Made by a program: the position numbers and the translations under genes. Below are positions 27,021 to 36,575 of a stretch of 64,000 nucleotides of DNA, piece by piece. The notes beneath the pieces are model-generated. The model was given only the letters and a program-made list of their open reading frames with translations. It was not told where the DNA came from and did not search any database. Position 1 is the stretch's first letter, and every line of letters begins with the position of its first letter. The stretch is taken from positions 806,001 to 870,000 of the forward strand of contig NZ_CP019685.1 of the NCBI RefSeq assembly GCF_002220775.1. The letters run 5' to 3'. The DNA is from Campylobacter sputorum (lineage in GTDB: Bacteria; Campylobacterota; Campylobacteria; Campylobacterales; Campylobacteraceae).

Positions 27021-28437
27021 ATTGCACTCCTTGTACTTTTGATATATTTTCATTTAAATTATAGTCAAATTCAAAAAGATCTCTATACGCAAACCAATTT
27101 TTCAAAACAGGCAATTTTTCACCATTTTTATGTATAAAATTGTTAAAATTTATAGCCATTCCAGCCACTTTTCTAAATACAAAACCATGAGTTGCTGCAA
27201 ATGTAAATCCTTTGAAAATCATTTTTTCATACCCGTTATGAACAACTTTTTCTGCGCCATATGGAGGATTTTTACCTTGACCTATTTTATCTCTACGAAG
27301 TTTTCTTATTATATCTGCAAGAGGTATTTTAACAGGGCAAACCTCAGAGCATCTTCCACAAAGTGAACATAATGTCAAAACATCATCATGCTTATCTAAA
27401 CCAAAAATTTGAGGACTTATAACCTCGCCTATTGGTCCTGGATATACACTTTGATAGCTATGACCGCCTATTTTATCATAAACTGGACAAAAGTTCATAC
27501 AAGTTCCACATCTTATACATCTCAATGCTTCATAATACTCTTCATGTGCTAACATATCTGTTCTATGATTATCAAATAAAATTATATGACACTCTTTTGG
27601 ACCATCAAGCTCCCCTTCTCTTCTTGGTCCACAAATTATATTATTATAATTTGCTATGAATTGACCAGTAGCAGATGGAGTTAATAATCCGACTAAAGTA
27701 GCTGCGTCTTCTATAGTATCAACAACTTTTTCTATACCACAAACACTAATCAAAACATCTGGTATAGTATTGCACATTCTACCATTTCCTTCGTTTTCAA
27801 CCAACCAAATAGCGCCCTCTTTTGCTATTAAGAAATTTCCACCGGTTAATCCTATCTTGAGTTTTTTAAATTTCTCACGCATATAGTCTCTTGCTATTGC
27901 GTTTAATTTTTCAGGATCACTTTCTTTTGGAGCTCCTAGTTTATCATGAAAAATCTCGCCTATCTCATAACGATTTTTATGAATCGCAGGAACAACTATA
28001 TGAACTGGCTTATCATCTATTAATTGAATGATAACTTCACCAAGATCTGTTTCTAGGGCTGTCATTCCTTTTTCTTGTAAATAGTGATTTAATCCAATTT
28101 CTTCACTAGCCATTGTTTTTTGTTTTAAAATAGTATCTAAACCCTTTTCTTTCATAATATCATGAACTATTTCACAGGCCTCATCCCCGTTTTTAGCCCA
28201 ATGAACTATATAACCATTTTTTTTGGCATTTTCTTCAAATTCTAAAACTCTATTGTAAAGTGAATTTAATATTTTATTTTTTGATTTTTTACCTACTTCC
28301 CTTTGTTCTTCCCAATTATTAAATCTATTTTGGGTAATTTTTTGTTTATTTTTTTGAAGTGCATGCATTGCATTTGATAAATTTTCTCTTAATTGAGCGT
28401 TATTTAACTCGTGATCTACTATTTTTTTGTGATTCAT
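27013..28437 (-). CDS. lutB: LutB, Fe-S subunit of L-lactate dehydrogenase complex
   Basis: A 474-residue protein with an N-terminal LUD domain and a C-terminal ferredoxin module with two clusters: CIRCGTCMNFCPVY near residue 310 and CSLCGRCSEVCPVK near 358. The N-terminal part (KTMASEEIGLNHYLQEKG, then GLTGGNFLIAKEGAIWLVENEGNGR in pieces) is the LutB signature. It oxidises L-lactate to pyruvate with LutA and LutC and passes electrons toward the quinone pool. It overlaps lutA by 4 nt (ATGA) and lutC by 8 nt, so the three are coupled. Confidence 0.95.
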   Translation of the reverse strand: MNHKKIVDHELNNAQLRENLSNAMHALQKNKQKITQNRFNNWEEQREVGKKSKNKILNSLYNRVLEFEENAKKNGYIVHWAKNGDEACEIVHDIMKEKGLDTILKQKTMASEEIGLNHYLQEKGMTALETDLGEVIIQLIDDKPVHIVVPAIHKNRYEIGEIFHDKLGAPKESDPEKLNAIARDYMREKFKKLKIGLTGGNFLIAKEGAIWLVENEGNGRMCNTIPDVLISVCGIEKVVDTIEDAATLVGLLTPSATGQFIANYNNIICGPRREGELDGPKECHIILFDNHRTDMLAHEEYYEALRCIRCGTCMNFCPVYDKIGGHSYQSVYPGPIGEVISPQIFGLDKHDDVLTLCSLCGRCSEVCPVKIPLADIIRKLRRDKIGQGKNPPYGAEKVVHNGYEKMIFKGFTFAATHGFVFRKVAGMAINFNNFIHKNGEKLPVLKNWFAYRDLFEFDYNLNENISKVQGVQYE

Positions 28438-29174
28438 AGAGCTTCTCCTTTTAATCTTTTATCGATAAAATCATATAGATGAATAGGTTTAATATCTATA
28501 TTATGCCTACTCATTGCTCCGGCTATATTCATTAAACAGCCTCCATCTGCAGAAATCACATATTTACAGCCACTATTTTTTATATCTTTTATTTTTTCTA
28601 ACACCATGGCATTTGAAATTTCTGGCTCTTTTACAGCAAAAGTACCCCCAAAACCGCAACATTCTTCCTCATATTCAAGTTCAACAAATTCCACATTTTT
28701 TAATCTTCTTATAAGATTTTTTGAACTCTCTATGCTTTTTCCAACTCTTAAAGCATGGCAGTTTGTGTGCCATGTTACTTTGATAGGCTCACCTTTATCT
28801 TCGTATTTTACATCTAAAACCTGATCAAGATAATTGCCAAATTCACAAATTCTAGAACAAAAATCTTTTACTTTATCAAAATTTGAATCATCCTTAAAAA
28901 GATCCAAATAATCATGCTTCATCATACCAGTACAAGATCCACTTGGAACTAATATCGGATAATTACCCTTAAAAAGTTCCACATTATAAAGAGCAATTTT
29001 TTTAGTCTCTTCAAAATAGCCAGTATTATAAGATGGTTGTCCACAACATGTTTGATCTTTTTTATAAATCACCTCTATACCCTCTCTTCTTAGCAAAGAA
29101 ACAGCACTCATAACTGTTTTTCCCATCATAGCAGTGCCAAGACAAGTAGCAAAAAGATAAACCTTTTTACCCAT
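28434..29174 (-). CDS. lutA: LutA, CCG-domain subunit of L-lactate dehydrogenase complex
   Basis: A 246-residue protein with two cysteine-rich CCG domains. CCGQPSYNTG near residue 43 and CCGFGGTFAVK near 175 are the paired motifs seen in LutA, GlpC and heterodisulfide reductase subunit B, where they bind an unusual Fe-S cluster. KKVYLFATCLGTAMM is the usual start. RBS GGAGTTA precedes the ATG. First gene of the minus-strand lutABC operon; about 215 bp of AT-rich DNA upstream should hold its promoter, but I could not point to clear boxes. Confidence 0.94.
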   Translation of the reverse strand: MGKKVYLFATCLGTAMMGKTVMSAVSLLRREGIEVIYKKDQTCCGQPSYNTGYFEETKKIALYNVELFKGNYPILVPSGSCTGMMKHDYLDLFKDDSNFDKVKDFCSRICEFGNYLDQVLDVKYEDKGEPIKVTWHTNCHALRVGKSIESSKNLIRRLKNVEFVELEYEEECCGFGGTFAVKEPEISNAMVLEKIKDIKNSGCKYVISADGGCLMNIAGAMSRHNIDIKPIHLYDFIDKRLKGEAL

Positions 29175-29391
29175 ATTAACTCCTAAAATTAAAATTGTTA
29201 CTAACTGATTTTATCAAAATACCCTAAAAATAACTTTCTTGTTTAATATTAGTTTTAAAACAATAGTATATATTTATAATAAATTAAAAATTGCGGAATA
29301 ATGGGCTTTGTATTTATAATATAAATTTAATATGGACTTTTATAAAAATAGTATAAGCATAATTTTAAAAAATTAAAAAGTTAAAATTATT

Positions 29392-30075
29392 CTATCCTCT
29401 AGAAAATTTAATAATCTCTTTAGCAAGTTCTAGTGTTGGATCCATAAATTTCTTATCTGTTTTTATAAGTGGTAAAAATATTGGTAGTTCCGTGCAAGCA
29501 GCTAAAAATAAATCTGCTTCTAAGCTATTTACAATCTCCTCAAAAAGATTAGTGTATTTGGCAACTTTTCCGGCTTTAACACCATTATAAATGCACGACA
29601 TAAGTTTTTCTTGTATTTGTTTGGATAATTTCACGCTATTTAGCCCATTTTTATTTAATTCTTTTTCATAAATCCCAGTGCTAATTGTGACATTAGTTGC
29701 TAAAACGCATATATTTTTTACATTTTTAACATCTTTAAGTATGGAATTTACCGTTATTTTTGGCATATCTAAAACTTTTACACCAGTTTGTTTAATAATA
29801 TCATCCACAAAATAATGAGCGGTATTACAAGCCAAACATATAGCCTCACAACCTGCATTTTTTAGTCTATTAGCACTTTGAATCAAATCTGGAAGTGGGT
29901 TTGGCTTGGTATAATCTAATATATAAGATGGTCTATCTGGAATTATAGTGTTATTGTCTATAACAAGTGGGATATTTTCTTGATCGCAATTAGCTTTTGT
30001 TAACTTAACTATCTTTTTATATAAATCAATAGTTGCTAAAGGACCCATGCCGCCAATTATACCAACTCTTCTCAT
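29392..30075 (-). CDS. Aspartate/glutamate racemase family protein
   Basis: A 227-residue cofactor-free racemase. The two catalytic cysteines are in CLACNTAHYF near residue 80 and AACTELPIF near 190, and the N-terminus RRVGIIGGMGPLATIDLY is the family hallmark. It interconverts L- and D-Asp or Glu. I chose the ATG at 30073-30075: GGGAG lies 8 nt upstream and the start then overlaps the transporter stop as ATGA, a coupling arrangement. The partner transporter suggests uptake of one enantiomer and conversion to the other. It is distinct from MurI by its PLATIDLY start. Confidence 0.9.
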   Translation of the reverse strand: MRRVGIIGGMGPLATIDLYKKIVKLTKANCDQENIPLVIDNNTIIPDRPSYILDYTKPNPLPDLIQSANRLKNAGCEAICLACNTAHYFVDDIIKQTGVKVLDMPKITVNSILKDVKNVKNICVLATNVTISTGIYEKELNKNGLNSVKLSKQIQEKLMSCIYNGVKAGKVAKYTNLFEEIVNSLEADLFLAACTELPIFLPLIKTDKKFMDPTLELAKEIIKFSRG

Positions 30076-31367
30076 ATTTTTTTCTCCCATTTTGTAATAT
30101 CAAGCTCATTTTCAGTTTTTGCAACCCAGACAGACGCCATAATATCTCCTGTAACATTCATAGATGTTCTACCCATATCCAGTATAGCATCCATTGCAAG
30201 TATCATACCATAAGCAATCCCAACACTTCCCTCAACTTTTATACCGACTGATTCCAAGACCAAAAGTAGCATTAAAGCTCCAGCTCCAGGCACACCTGCT
30301 GTTCCAATAGCAGCTAATATAGATGTTATAATAATAGTAATGTAACTACCTATGCCCAAATCAATACCGCATGCATTTGATATAAATATAGCACAAACGC
30401 CAAGATAAATAGTGGTTCCATTCATATTTACAGTTGCACCAACGGGTAACACAAAGCCATAAATACTTCTTGGAACTCCCATATCTTGATCAACTGTTTC
30501 CATAGAAACTGGTAAAGTTCCATTTGAACTTCTTGTAACAAAAGCAGTTAACATAGGTGGTCTAGCTTTCTTTAAAAATTCTAATGGACTAATACCAATA
30601 ATCAAACATACTACACAATAAACTAACAAAATTTGCAAAATAAGACCAATATATACACTTAGTGTTACATTTAAAAGAGGTCCGACAGCAGAAGCACCAT
30701 TTTTATTAAACACAACAAACATTAGAGCAAACACACCAATTGGGGCATATTCCATAACCCATTTTATAACTTTAAACATAATTTCGCTCATTCCATCAAA
30801 AAAGTTATAAACTGTATTTGCTACGCTTTTTACCCTTTCATCGTCGCTGTCTTTACAAAACGCAAGACCAATTCCAAAAAACATACAAAATGTAATTATA
30901 GGTAAAATCTCTGCTTTTGCCATAGACTCAAAAGGATTTGTAGGAACCATATTTAAAAATATTTGACTAATGCTTGGGGCATTCGAAGTTTTGCTAATAG
31001 CAACAGAGGTATCGCTCAAATCAAGACCAACACCAGGTGCAAAAACAAAAGCACAAGCTAATCCTATTATAATAGCACAAAGAGTTGTTAGAAAATAAAA
31101 AAATATCGCTTTTATGCCAACTTTTCCTAATTTTGCAGGCGAAATAGAACTAGTTCCAACTATCAAAGAACATGTTATAATTGGAACTATAATCATTTTT
31201 AAAAGTCTTATAAAAAGATCTCCAAAAGGAGTTAAAAAACCTATAACATCTACACTATTTTGAGGTAAAGCAATACCAAGGGCTATACCAAGAACGAGAG
31301 CTATTAAAATCCTATTCAATAAATTTACTTTAAAATAAAAAGACAATATTTTGGTTTTTTTAGCCAT
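30072..31367 (-). CDS. Dicarboxylate/amino acid:cation symporter (GltP/DctA family)
   Basis: A 431-residue inner-membrane transporter of the DAACS family with about eight helices and two re-entrant loops. The family signatures are visible: FVTRSSNGTLPVSMETVDQ in pieces (serine-rich hairpin 1), VLPVGATVNMNGTTIY (helix 7, NMNG) and the second hairpin AAIGTAGVPGAG, then DAILDMGRTSMNVTGD, where R and N bind the amino acid side carboxylate. An Arg in that helix fits aspartate/glutamate rather than neutral amino acids. RBS AAGGGAG. It is translated before and coupled to the racemase gene. Confidence 0.92.
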   Translation of the reverse strand: MAKKTKILSFYFKVNLLNRILIALVLGIALGIALPQNSVDVIGFLTPFGDLFIRLLKMIIVPIITCSLIVGTSSISPAKLGKVGIKAIFFYFLTTLCAIIIGLACAFVFAPGVGLDLSDTSVAISKTSNAPSISQIFLNMVPTNPFESMAKAEILPIITFCMFFGIGLAFCKDSDDERVKSVANTVYNFFDGMSEIMFKVIKWVMEYAPIGVFALMFVVFNKNGASAVGPLLNVTLSVYIGLILQILLVYCVVCLIIGISPLEFLKKARPPMLTAFVTRSSNGTLPVSMETVDQDMGVPRSIYGFVLPVGATVNMNGTTIYLGVCAIFISNACGIDLGIGSYITIIITSILAAIGTAGVPGAGALMLLLVLESVGIKVEGSVGIAYGMILAMDAILDMGRTSMNVTGDIMASVWVAKTENELDITKWEKKI

Positions 31368-31521
31368 TTACAACTCCCTTAACTCATAAATTTAACATAT
31401 ATTGAAATTTTACTATTTTATTTATTTATTTAAATTTAAATTTTAATGATAGTTATAGCTAAATTTAAACATTTATTAAATCTAGCTATATTTTTGTATG
31501 AAATTAAAATGCAAATATGGT

Positions 31522-32727
31522 TTATTTTGATTTGATATTTTTAAATGCATCTACACTATCAAGTTGTTCCCAAGGATAGTCTTTATGCCCAACTTGCCCA
31601 TTTGCGGCAACTTTTGCGTATAAAAATGTATCCTTACTAGGTTTATCTAATCCAAATTTATTTGTAATCCATTTTGGAGTCAAAGGAAAATTTTGCATTA
31701 CAAAATCTGATAACATATCATCATCTATACCGTCTGCGTAAGTTCCCATTGTATCAACACTAACAGAAGTTGGTTTTGCTATACCTATAGCATAGCTTAG
31801 TTGAACTATGCATTTTTTAGCAAGCCCAGCAGCGACAATATTTTTAGCTATATATCTTGCTGCATAAAGTCCGCTTCTATCCACTTTTGTGTAATCCTTA
31901 GAACTTTGTGCCCCACCACCAATTGGAGCATATCCGCCAAAACTGTCTACTATTAGTTTTCTGCCAGTTAAACCACTATCATGTAAAGAGCTATGGTTAA
32001 CATATCTTCCTGTTGGATTTATATAAATAATAGTTTTATCTTTATCATATAAGTGTTTTGGAAGTCCTGCTGTATCTATCAACTCACTAACTATTTTTCT
32101 AACTTCTTCTATGCTAATTGTCTGCACACTTGGCACAGAAACTACAATGGTATGAATTTTTTGCGGTTTGCAATTTTCAAAATTACTTTTATTACCATAA
32201 TCAAGCGTAACTTGTGTTTTTATATCAACACCAAATTTATCAGGATTTGCTTTTGCAAATTTATAAACTTTATCGCATAAATCTCTTGCATAAGTTATAG
32301 CAGCAGGCATAAATTCTTTTGTTTCATTTGTAGCAAAACCAAACATTATACCTTGATCACCTGCTCCTATTTCACCTTCTTTTTGATCTACACCTTGATT
32401 TATATCAGGACTTTGTTGATTTAAGAGCACATGAACTTCTATATCATCTGGATGCAAACATTGCTCTTTAGTAAAGTTTGGATTACCAGTATAGCCTATT
32501 TTGCGAAGTGTATTTTTAACGATATTTTCATATTCATTAAAGCTAAATTTAGCCTTAGAACTTATCTCTCCGCCTATTACGATATGTTTTCCGGCTACAA
32601 AAACTTCACTTGCAACTCTACTATCTTTATCTTTCATCAAAATAGCATCTACTATACTATCTGCTATGATATCTGCGCATTTATCTGGATGACCTGGACT
32701 TACTACTTCACTAGTAAAAAGATACAT
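31522..32727 (-). CDS. metK: S-adenosylmethionine synthetase
   Basis: Makes S-adenosylmethionine from ATP and methionine. The 401-residue protein has SEVVSPGHPDKCADIIADSI in pieces at its start, GEIGAGDQGIMFGFA near residue 117, the P-loop-like DSFGGYAPIGGGAQSSKDYTKVDRS in pieces near 265 (GGGAxSxKD is the phosphate-binding signature), and KPTSVSVDTMGT near 314. A few insertions relative to the E. coli protein are normal for this class. RBS AAGGAC. The neighbour across the divergent gap is sstT, an arrangement I recall from C. jejuni. Confidence 0.97.
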   Translation of the reverse strand: MYLFTSEVVSPGHPDKCADIIADSIVDAILMKDKDSRVASEVFVAGKHIVIGGEISSKAKFSFNEYENIVKNTLRKIGYTGNPNFTKEQCLHPDDIEVHVLLNQQSPDINQGVDQKEGEIGAGDQGIMFGFATNETKEFMPAAITYARDLCDKVYKFAKANPDKFGVDIKTQVTLDYGNKSNFENCKPQKIHTIVVSVPSVQTISIEEVRKIVSELIDTAGLPKHLYDKDKTIIYINPTGRYVNHSSLHDSGLTGRKLIVDSFGGYAPIGGGAQSSKDYTKVDRSGLYAARYIAKNIVAAGLAKKCIVQLSYAIGIAKPTSVSVDTMGTYADGIDDDMLSDFVMQNFPLTPKWITNKFGLDKPSKDTFLYAKVAANGQVGHKDYPWEQLDSVDAFKNIKSK

Positions 32728-32871
32728 AATTTTTGTCCTTATTAATTTTATTTAAAAACCTTTAATTCTATCAATTATATTTTAATACAAGCTTAATGTT
32801 ATCTATAAATTATAAATTTTTAAATGTATTTTTGATAAAGTTATGATTTAATTTTTATTTTAGGAAACATT

Positions 32872-34128
32872 ATGCCAACATTACACGAACTTTTTAGATC
32901 TTATAGTGAAAAAAACATAGTTATAAGAATTTTCATAGGAATGCTTCTAGGCATAATTTTAGCCTTGAGTGCAAAATATAGCGATATAACTTTTTTAAAA
33001 AACTTTGTAAATTTTGCAAAACTTTTAGGGGATCTTTTTATAACTTCATTAAAAAGCGTAGCACCGATTTTAGTTTTTATATTAGTAGCAAATTCAATAC
33101 TTTTTAAAAATTTTTCAAATACAAAAGGTTTAAAAAAAGTAATACAACTTTATCTTTTAGGCACTTTTTTTGGTGGTTTAACAGGAGTTGTATTTTCTTA
33201 TCTTTTTCCAGTAACACTAAATTTAAACATACCAACTAATCTTAATATACAAAATCCTAGTAGTTTGATTGCTGTTTTTCAAAATTTGCTTTTTAAAATG
33301 ATTGATAATCCAATAAATGCATTAATAAATGCAAATTATATAGGAATTTTATCTTGGGCAATAATTCTAGGAATTATGCTTAGAAAATCAAACCAAAGCA
33401 CAAAGCATCTTTTTAGCGATCTTGCAGATGCTATCACAAAGATAGTTAAATTTGTTATACAATTTGCACCATTTGGTATATTTGGTCTTGTTTGTATAAG
33501 CGTATATACAACAGGATTAGATGTTTTATTAAGCTATGGAAAGCTTATACTTCTTTTAGTTTTTGCAATGTTATTTTTAGCTCTTATCATAAATCCTCTT
33601 ATAGTTTGGCTATATACCAAAAAAAATCCTTATCCGTTAGTTTTTTTCTGCCTCAAAGAAAGTGGTATAACAGCGTTTTTCACGAGAAGTTCAGCCGCAA
33701 ATATACCTATAAATTTAGCTTTATCAAAAAAACTAAATTTAGACGAAGAACTATATCCTATATCAATACCACTTGGTGCAAACATAAATATGGGAGGAGC
33801 TTCTGTTGTAATTGCTATTATGTCGCTTTGTGCCGCTTTTAGTCTTGGATTAAAGCCTGATTTTGCAAGTGCGGTTTTATTATGTCTTGTTGCAACTATA
33901 GGAGCTTGCGGTGCTAGCGGTGTTGCAGGAGGATCACTTATGCTTATACCGCTTGCGTGTTCATTGTTTGGAATAAGTGATGATATTGCTATGCAAGTTA
34001 TAGCAATCGGATTTATCATAGGTGTCATACAAGATAGTTTAGAAACAGCCATAAATAGCTCAACAGATATTTTATTTACAGCCATTGCATCTTATACTAC
34101 CACAACTAAATATAATGATTTAGTTTAA
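32872..34128 (+). CDS. sstT: SstT, Na+/serine-threonine symporter
   Basis: A 418-residue DAACS-family transporter of the SstT branch. ITAFFTRSSAANIPINLAL is hairpin 1, SIPLGANINMGGASVVIAIM helix 7 and GACGASGVAGGSLMLIPLA hairpin 2. In helix 8 the amino acid after the conserved Asp is QDSLETAINSSTD, without the Arg of the Asp/Glu transporters, fitting neutral amino acids. RBS TAGGAAAC. Serine is a main carbon source in Campylobacter, so this is likely a nutritional transporter. A strong terminator follows. Confidence 0.93.
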   Translation: MPTLHELFRSYSEKNIVIRIFIGMLLGIILALSAKYSDITFLKNFVNFAKLLGDLFITSLKSVAPILVFILVANSILFKNFSNTKGLKKVIQLYLLGTFFGGLTGVVFSYLFPVTLNLNIPTNLNIQNPSSLIAVFQNLLFKMIDNPINALINANYIGILSWAIILGIMLRKSNQSTKHLFSDLADAITKIVKFVIQFAPFGIFGLVCISVYTTGLDVLLSYGKLILLLVFAMLFLALIINPLIVWLYTKKNPYPLVFFCLKESGITAFFTRSSAANIPINLALSKKLNLDEELYPISIPLGANINMGGASVVIAIMSLCAAFSLGLKPDFASAVLLCLVATIGACGASGVAGGSLMLIPLACSLFGISDDIAMQVIAIGFIIGVIQDSLETAINSSTDILFTAIASYTTTTKYNDLV

Positions 34129-34135
34129 AAATCTA

Positions 34136-34165
34136 AAATTTTAGCCACATAAATGGCTAAAATTT
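34136..34165. terminator. sstT terminator
   Basis: A 12 bp perfect stem (AAATTTTAGCCA) with a 6 nt loop CATAAA. A and T tails on both sides could also end minus-strand transcription of the broken gene next to it. Confidence 0.9.
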
Positions 34166-34358
34166 AACTTTTCCCTTTTATAATTGTTTTTTCACTTACA
34201 TAGATATCGCCTACCACTCCATCAGAGATATCTAAACCAAATTCGTAACCTTTCCACTCAAAATCATTACCATCAACACCCTTGAATGCAACTTTTCTAA
34301 TCTCGTTTAAACTTTTATCATTTATATCTATGCCTAATAATTCTTTAAAATACAGATT
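34164..34358 (-). pseudogene. In-frame continuation after the TAG of the 127-residue gene
   Basis: After the TAG at 34359-34361 the same minus-strand frame stays open for 64 codons to a TAA at 34164-34166. The translation (FKELLGIDINDKSLNEIRK, then VAFKGVDGNDFEWKGYEFG, then LDISDGVVGDIYVSEKT) looks like a real protein, with codon use like its neighbours, and its TAA sits by the terminator where an operon would end. It has no ATG of its own with a ribosome site. Likely the detached C-terminus of the gene upstream, or a remnant of a separate gene. I do not recognise the domain. Confidence 0.6.
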
Positions 34359-34742
34359 CTATGCAGCACTTTGCTGTCTAGAAACAGCTATTTGGTATTC
34401 TAATCCTCTTTTATAAAATGCGGCTAGTCTTTTTTCTTCTGCAATTTTATCCATTTTTAATAAATTTTTCTTATCTTCATCGCTTAGCTTGATATCTTTG
34501 CCATCTACTTTTATATAACCTCTTTCTACCGCCCTTAAAACCGCCGCAGAATCTTCAAAATGTATAGTAGAATTTAGTCCAGTTTTTATGTTTTTAGAGT
34601 TTGAAACTTCTAACATCTCTTTAGCTTTAGAAGAAATTTCAATAGTATCTTTTATGCCTTCTTTTATATGTGCTTTATTTTTGTTAGAGAATTTAGAAAA
34701 ACCGATGTGATTTTGAAAGCTGTTTAAATTTGTTATTTTCAT
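34359..34742 (-). CDS. Unrecognised 127-residue protein, possibly shortened by a TAG
   Basis: A small soluble protein with no signal peptide. Residues 20-45 are charged and helical (IKEGIKDTIEISSKAKEML), the middle has AVLRAVERGYIKVDGKDIKL, and the C-terminus is helical and basic, ending AVSRQQSAA. The N-terminal MKITNLNSFQ followed by I-E-I-S-S-K-A recalls small flagellar or surface regulatory proteins, but I cannot place it. The next 64 in-frame codons after its TAG read as protein, so the original may have been about 190 residues. RBS AGGAG lies 6 nt before the ATG, so the first part should be translated. Confidence 0.65.
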   Translation of the reverse strand: MKITNLNSFQNHIGFSKFSNKNKAHIKEGIKDTIEISSKAKEMLEVSNSKNIKTGLNSTIHFEDSAAVLRAVERGYIKVDGKDIKLSDEDKKNLLKMDKIAEEKRLAAFYKRGLEYQIAVSRQQSAA

Positions 34743-34859
34743 TTCAAACTCCTAATTTTATAATAAATCGACATTTTATAAATTTAATTTAAATTATGAT
34801 TTTTTGCATTTTTTTGGTAAAATACATACTATTTTAAAATTACTCAAAGTTAGGGATTT

Positions 34860-36575
34860 ATGGTTTGGAAATTAGAATATATATTTAAAAACAAAAAAGA
34901 CTTGGAAAGTTTTAGTAAAAATTTAGAAAAAGAGTGCAAAGATTTTAAATCAAATTTTGAAAATAAACTATCAAATTTAAAAGAAAATGAGTTTTTAGAA
35001 GCTATAATTTCATACGAAAATATACTTGAAAAAATCACAAAGATAGAAAGTTATACATTTTTATGCTTTGCAAAAGATAACAATGAAAGTTCATTTTATG
35101 CAAAATATGAAGACATTTGCTCAAAATTGCAAGAAAATTTACTCTTTTTTGAACTAGAATTTAATGAACTAGATGAAAAAAAACAATCTAAATTTATTAA
35201 ATTTTGTACAAAATATAGATATTATTTATCAAATTTATTAAAACAAAAAGCCCATCAGCTAAGCAAAAAAGAAGAAAGAATAATACTTAGAACAAAAAAT
35301 ATCGGTGTAAACGCATTTTCAAGGCTTTTTGATGAAACTTTTACAAGCTTAACTTTTAAATTTGATGGCAAAAATTTAAAAGAAGAGGAAATTCTAAGCA
35401 AACTTAGCGATAGTGATAGAAATATTAGAAAAAAAGCATCTATTGTATTTAGCAAAAAACTAAAAGAAAACTCAAAACTTCTTACTTATATATATAACAT
35501 GATAAGAAAAAATAGTGCTTTAGAGTGCGAACTAAGAAATTATAAATATCCAGAAGATATGATGCACGAATACAACCAAATCAACAAAAAAAGTGTTGAT
35601 TCTTTAGTAGATGCAACCGAAAATAGCTTTAATTTAGTGCATGATTTTTATGATAAAAAAAGAGAAATTTTAGGATACAAAACACTTTATGATTATGATA
35701 GATATGCACCACTTCAATATGACGGTAAATATAGTTACGAAACATCAAAAAAGATTGTTTTAAACGCTTTTGAAAGTTTTAATCCTAAATTTGCAAGTAT
35801 TGCAAAACATGCTCTTGAGAACGGTTATGTGGACGCAATGCCAAGCAAAACTAAGATAAGTGGAGCGTTTTCGCACTCTGTTACAACTGATACTCATCCT
35901 TATGTGCTTTTAAATCACACAAATAAATTAAGAGATCTTTTTACTATGGCTCACGAACTTGGGCATTTAATTCATCAAAAACTTGCTTATAGGGTTGGAT
36001 TTTTAAATTCACAAACTCCACTAACTACGGCTGAAACTGCTTCTGTTTTTTGCGAGATGCTTGTATTTGATTATATAAAAAAAGATTTAAAAGACGGAGA
36101 AAAGCTATCTTTATATGCCTCAAAACTAGAAGATATATTTGCCACACTTTATAGGCAGATAAATTTTACTACATTTGAAAGAGAAATTCATGCAAAAAAA
36201 GATGAATTAAGCGTAGATGAGATTAACAAAATTTGGCTAAAAGAATCAAAAAAAATGTTTGGAAATAGTTTAAAACTAAATGAATATTACAGCCTTTGGT
36301 GGAGTTATATACCGCATTTTATCCATACGCCATTTTACTGCTATTCTTATGCTTATGCACAGCTTTTAGTTCTTGCACTGTTTGGTTTGTATAAAAGTGG
36401 TAAATGTAAAAATTTCATAGAGTTATATACTGAATTTTTAAGCAGCGGTGGAAGTATGGAATCAAAAGAGCTGATAGGTAAATTTAATCTTGATATTAAC
36501 AATGAAAATTTTTGGCAAATAGGTATAAATGAGATAAAAAAACTTGTAAATGAATTCAAAGGTATAAAATGTTAG
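34860..36575 (+). CDS. pepF: Oligoendopeptidase F
   Basis: A 571-residue cytosolic zinc peptidase of family M3 that cuts oligopeptides. The zinc motif is HELGH at residues 365-369 in AHELGHLIHQ, with the downstream Glu in TTAETASVFCEM, and FTTFEREIHAKKDEL plus YYSLWWSYIPHFIHTPFYCY in pieces, which are PepF signatures. Length is as usual. RBS AGGG precedes the ATG. Its last 7 nt overlap the next gene, starting a tight gene string that runs to smpB. Confidence 0.95.
   Translation: MVWKLEYIFKNKKDLESFSKNLEKECKDFKSNFENKLSNLKENEFLEAIISYENILEKITKIESYTFLCFAKDNNESSFYAKYEDICSKLQENLLFFELEFNELDEKKQSKFIKFCTKYRYYLSNLLKQKAHQLSKKEERIILRTKNIGVNAFSRLFDETFTSLTFKFDGKNLKEEEILSKLSDSDRNIRKKASIVFSKKLKENSKLLTYIYNMIRKNSALECELRNYKYPEDMMHEYNQINKKSVDSLVDATENSFNLVHDFYDKKREILGYKTLYDYDRYAPLQYDGKYSYETSKKIVLNAFESFNPKFASIAKHALENGYVDAMPSKTKISGAFSHSVTTDTHPYVLLNHTNKLRDLFTMAHELGHLIHQKLAYRVGFLNSQTPLTTAETASVFCEMLVFDYIKKDLKDGEKLSLYASKLEDIFATLYRQINFTTFEREIHAKKDELSVDEINKIWLKESKKMFGNSLKLNEYYSLWWSYIPHFIHTPFYCYSYAYAQLLVLALFGLYKSGKCKNFIELYTEFLSSGGSMESKELIGKFNLDINNENFWQIGINEIKKLVNEFKGIKC

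Noticed and set aside
34743-34859. Possible sigma28 promoter (GTCGATTT) before the 127-residue gene
   Set aside because: No TAAA box at the right distance; the match is too weak.
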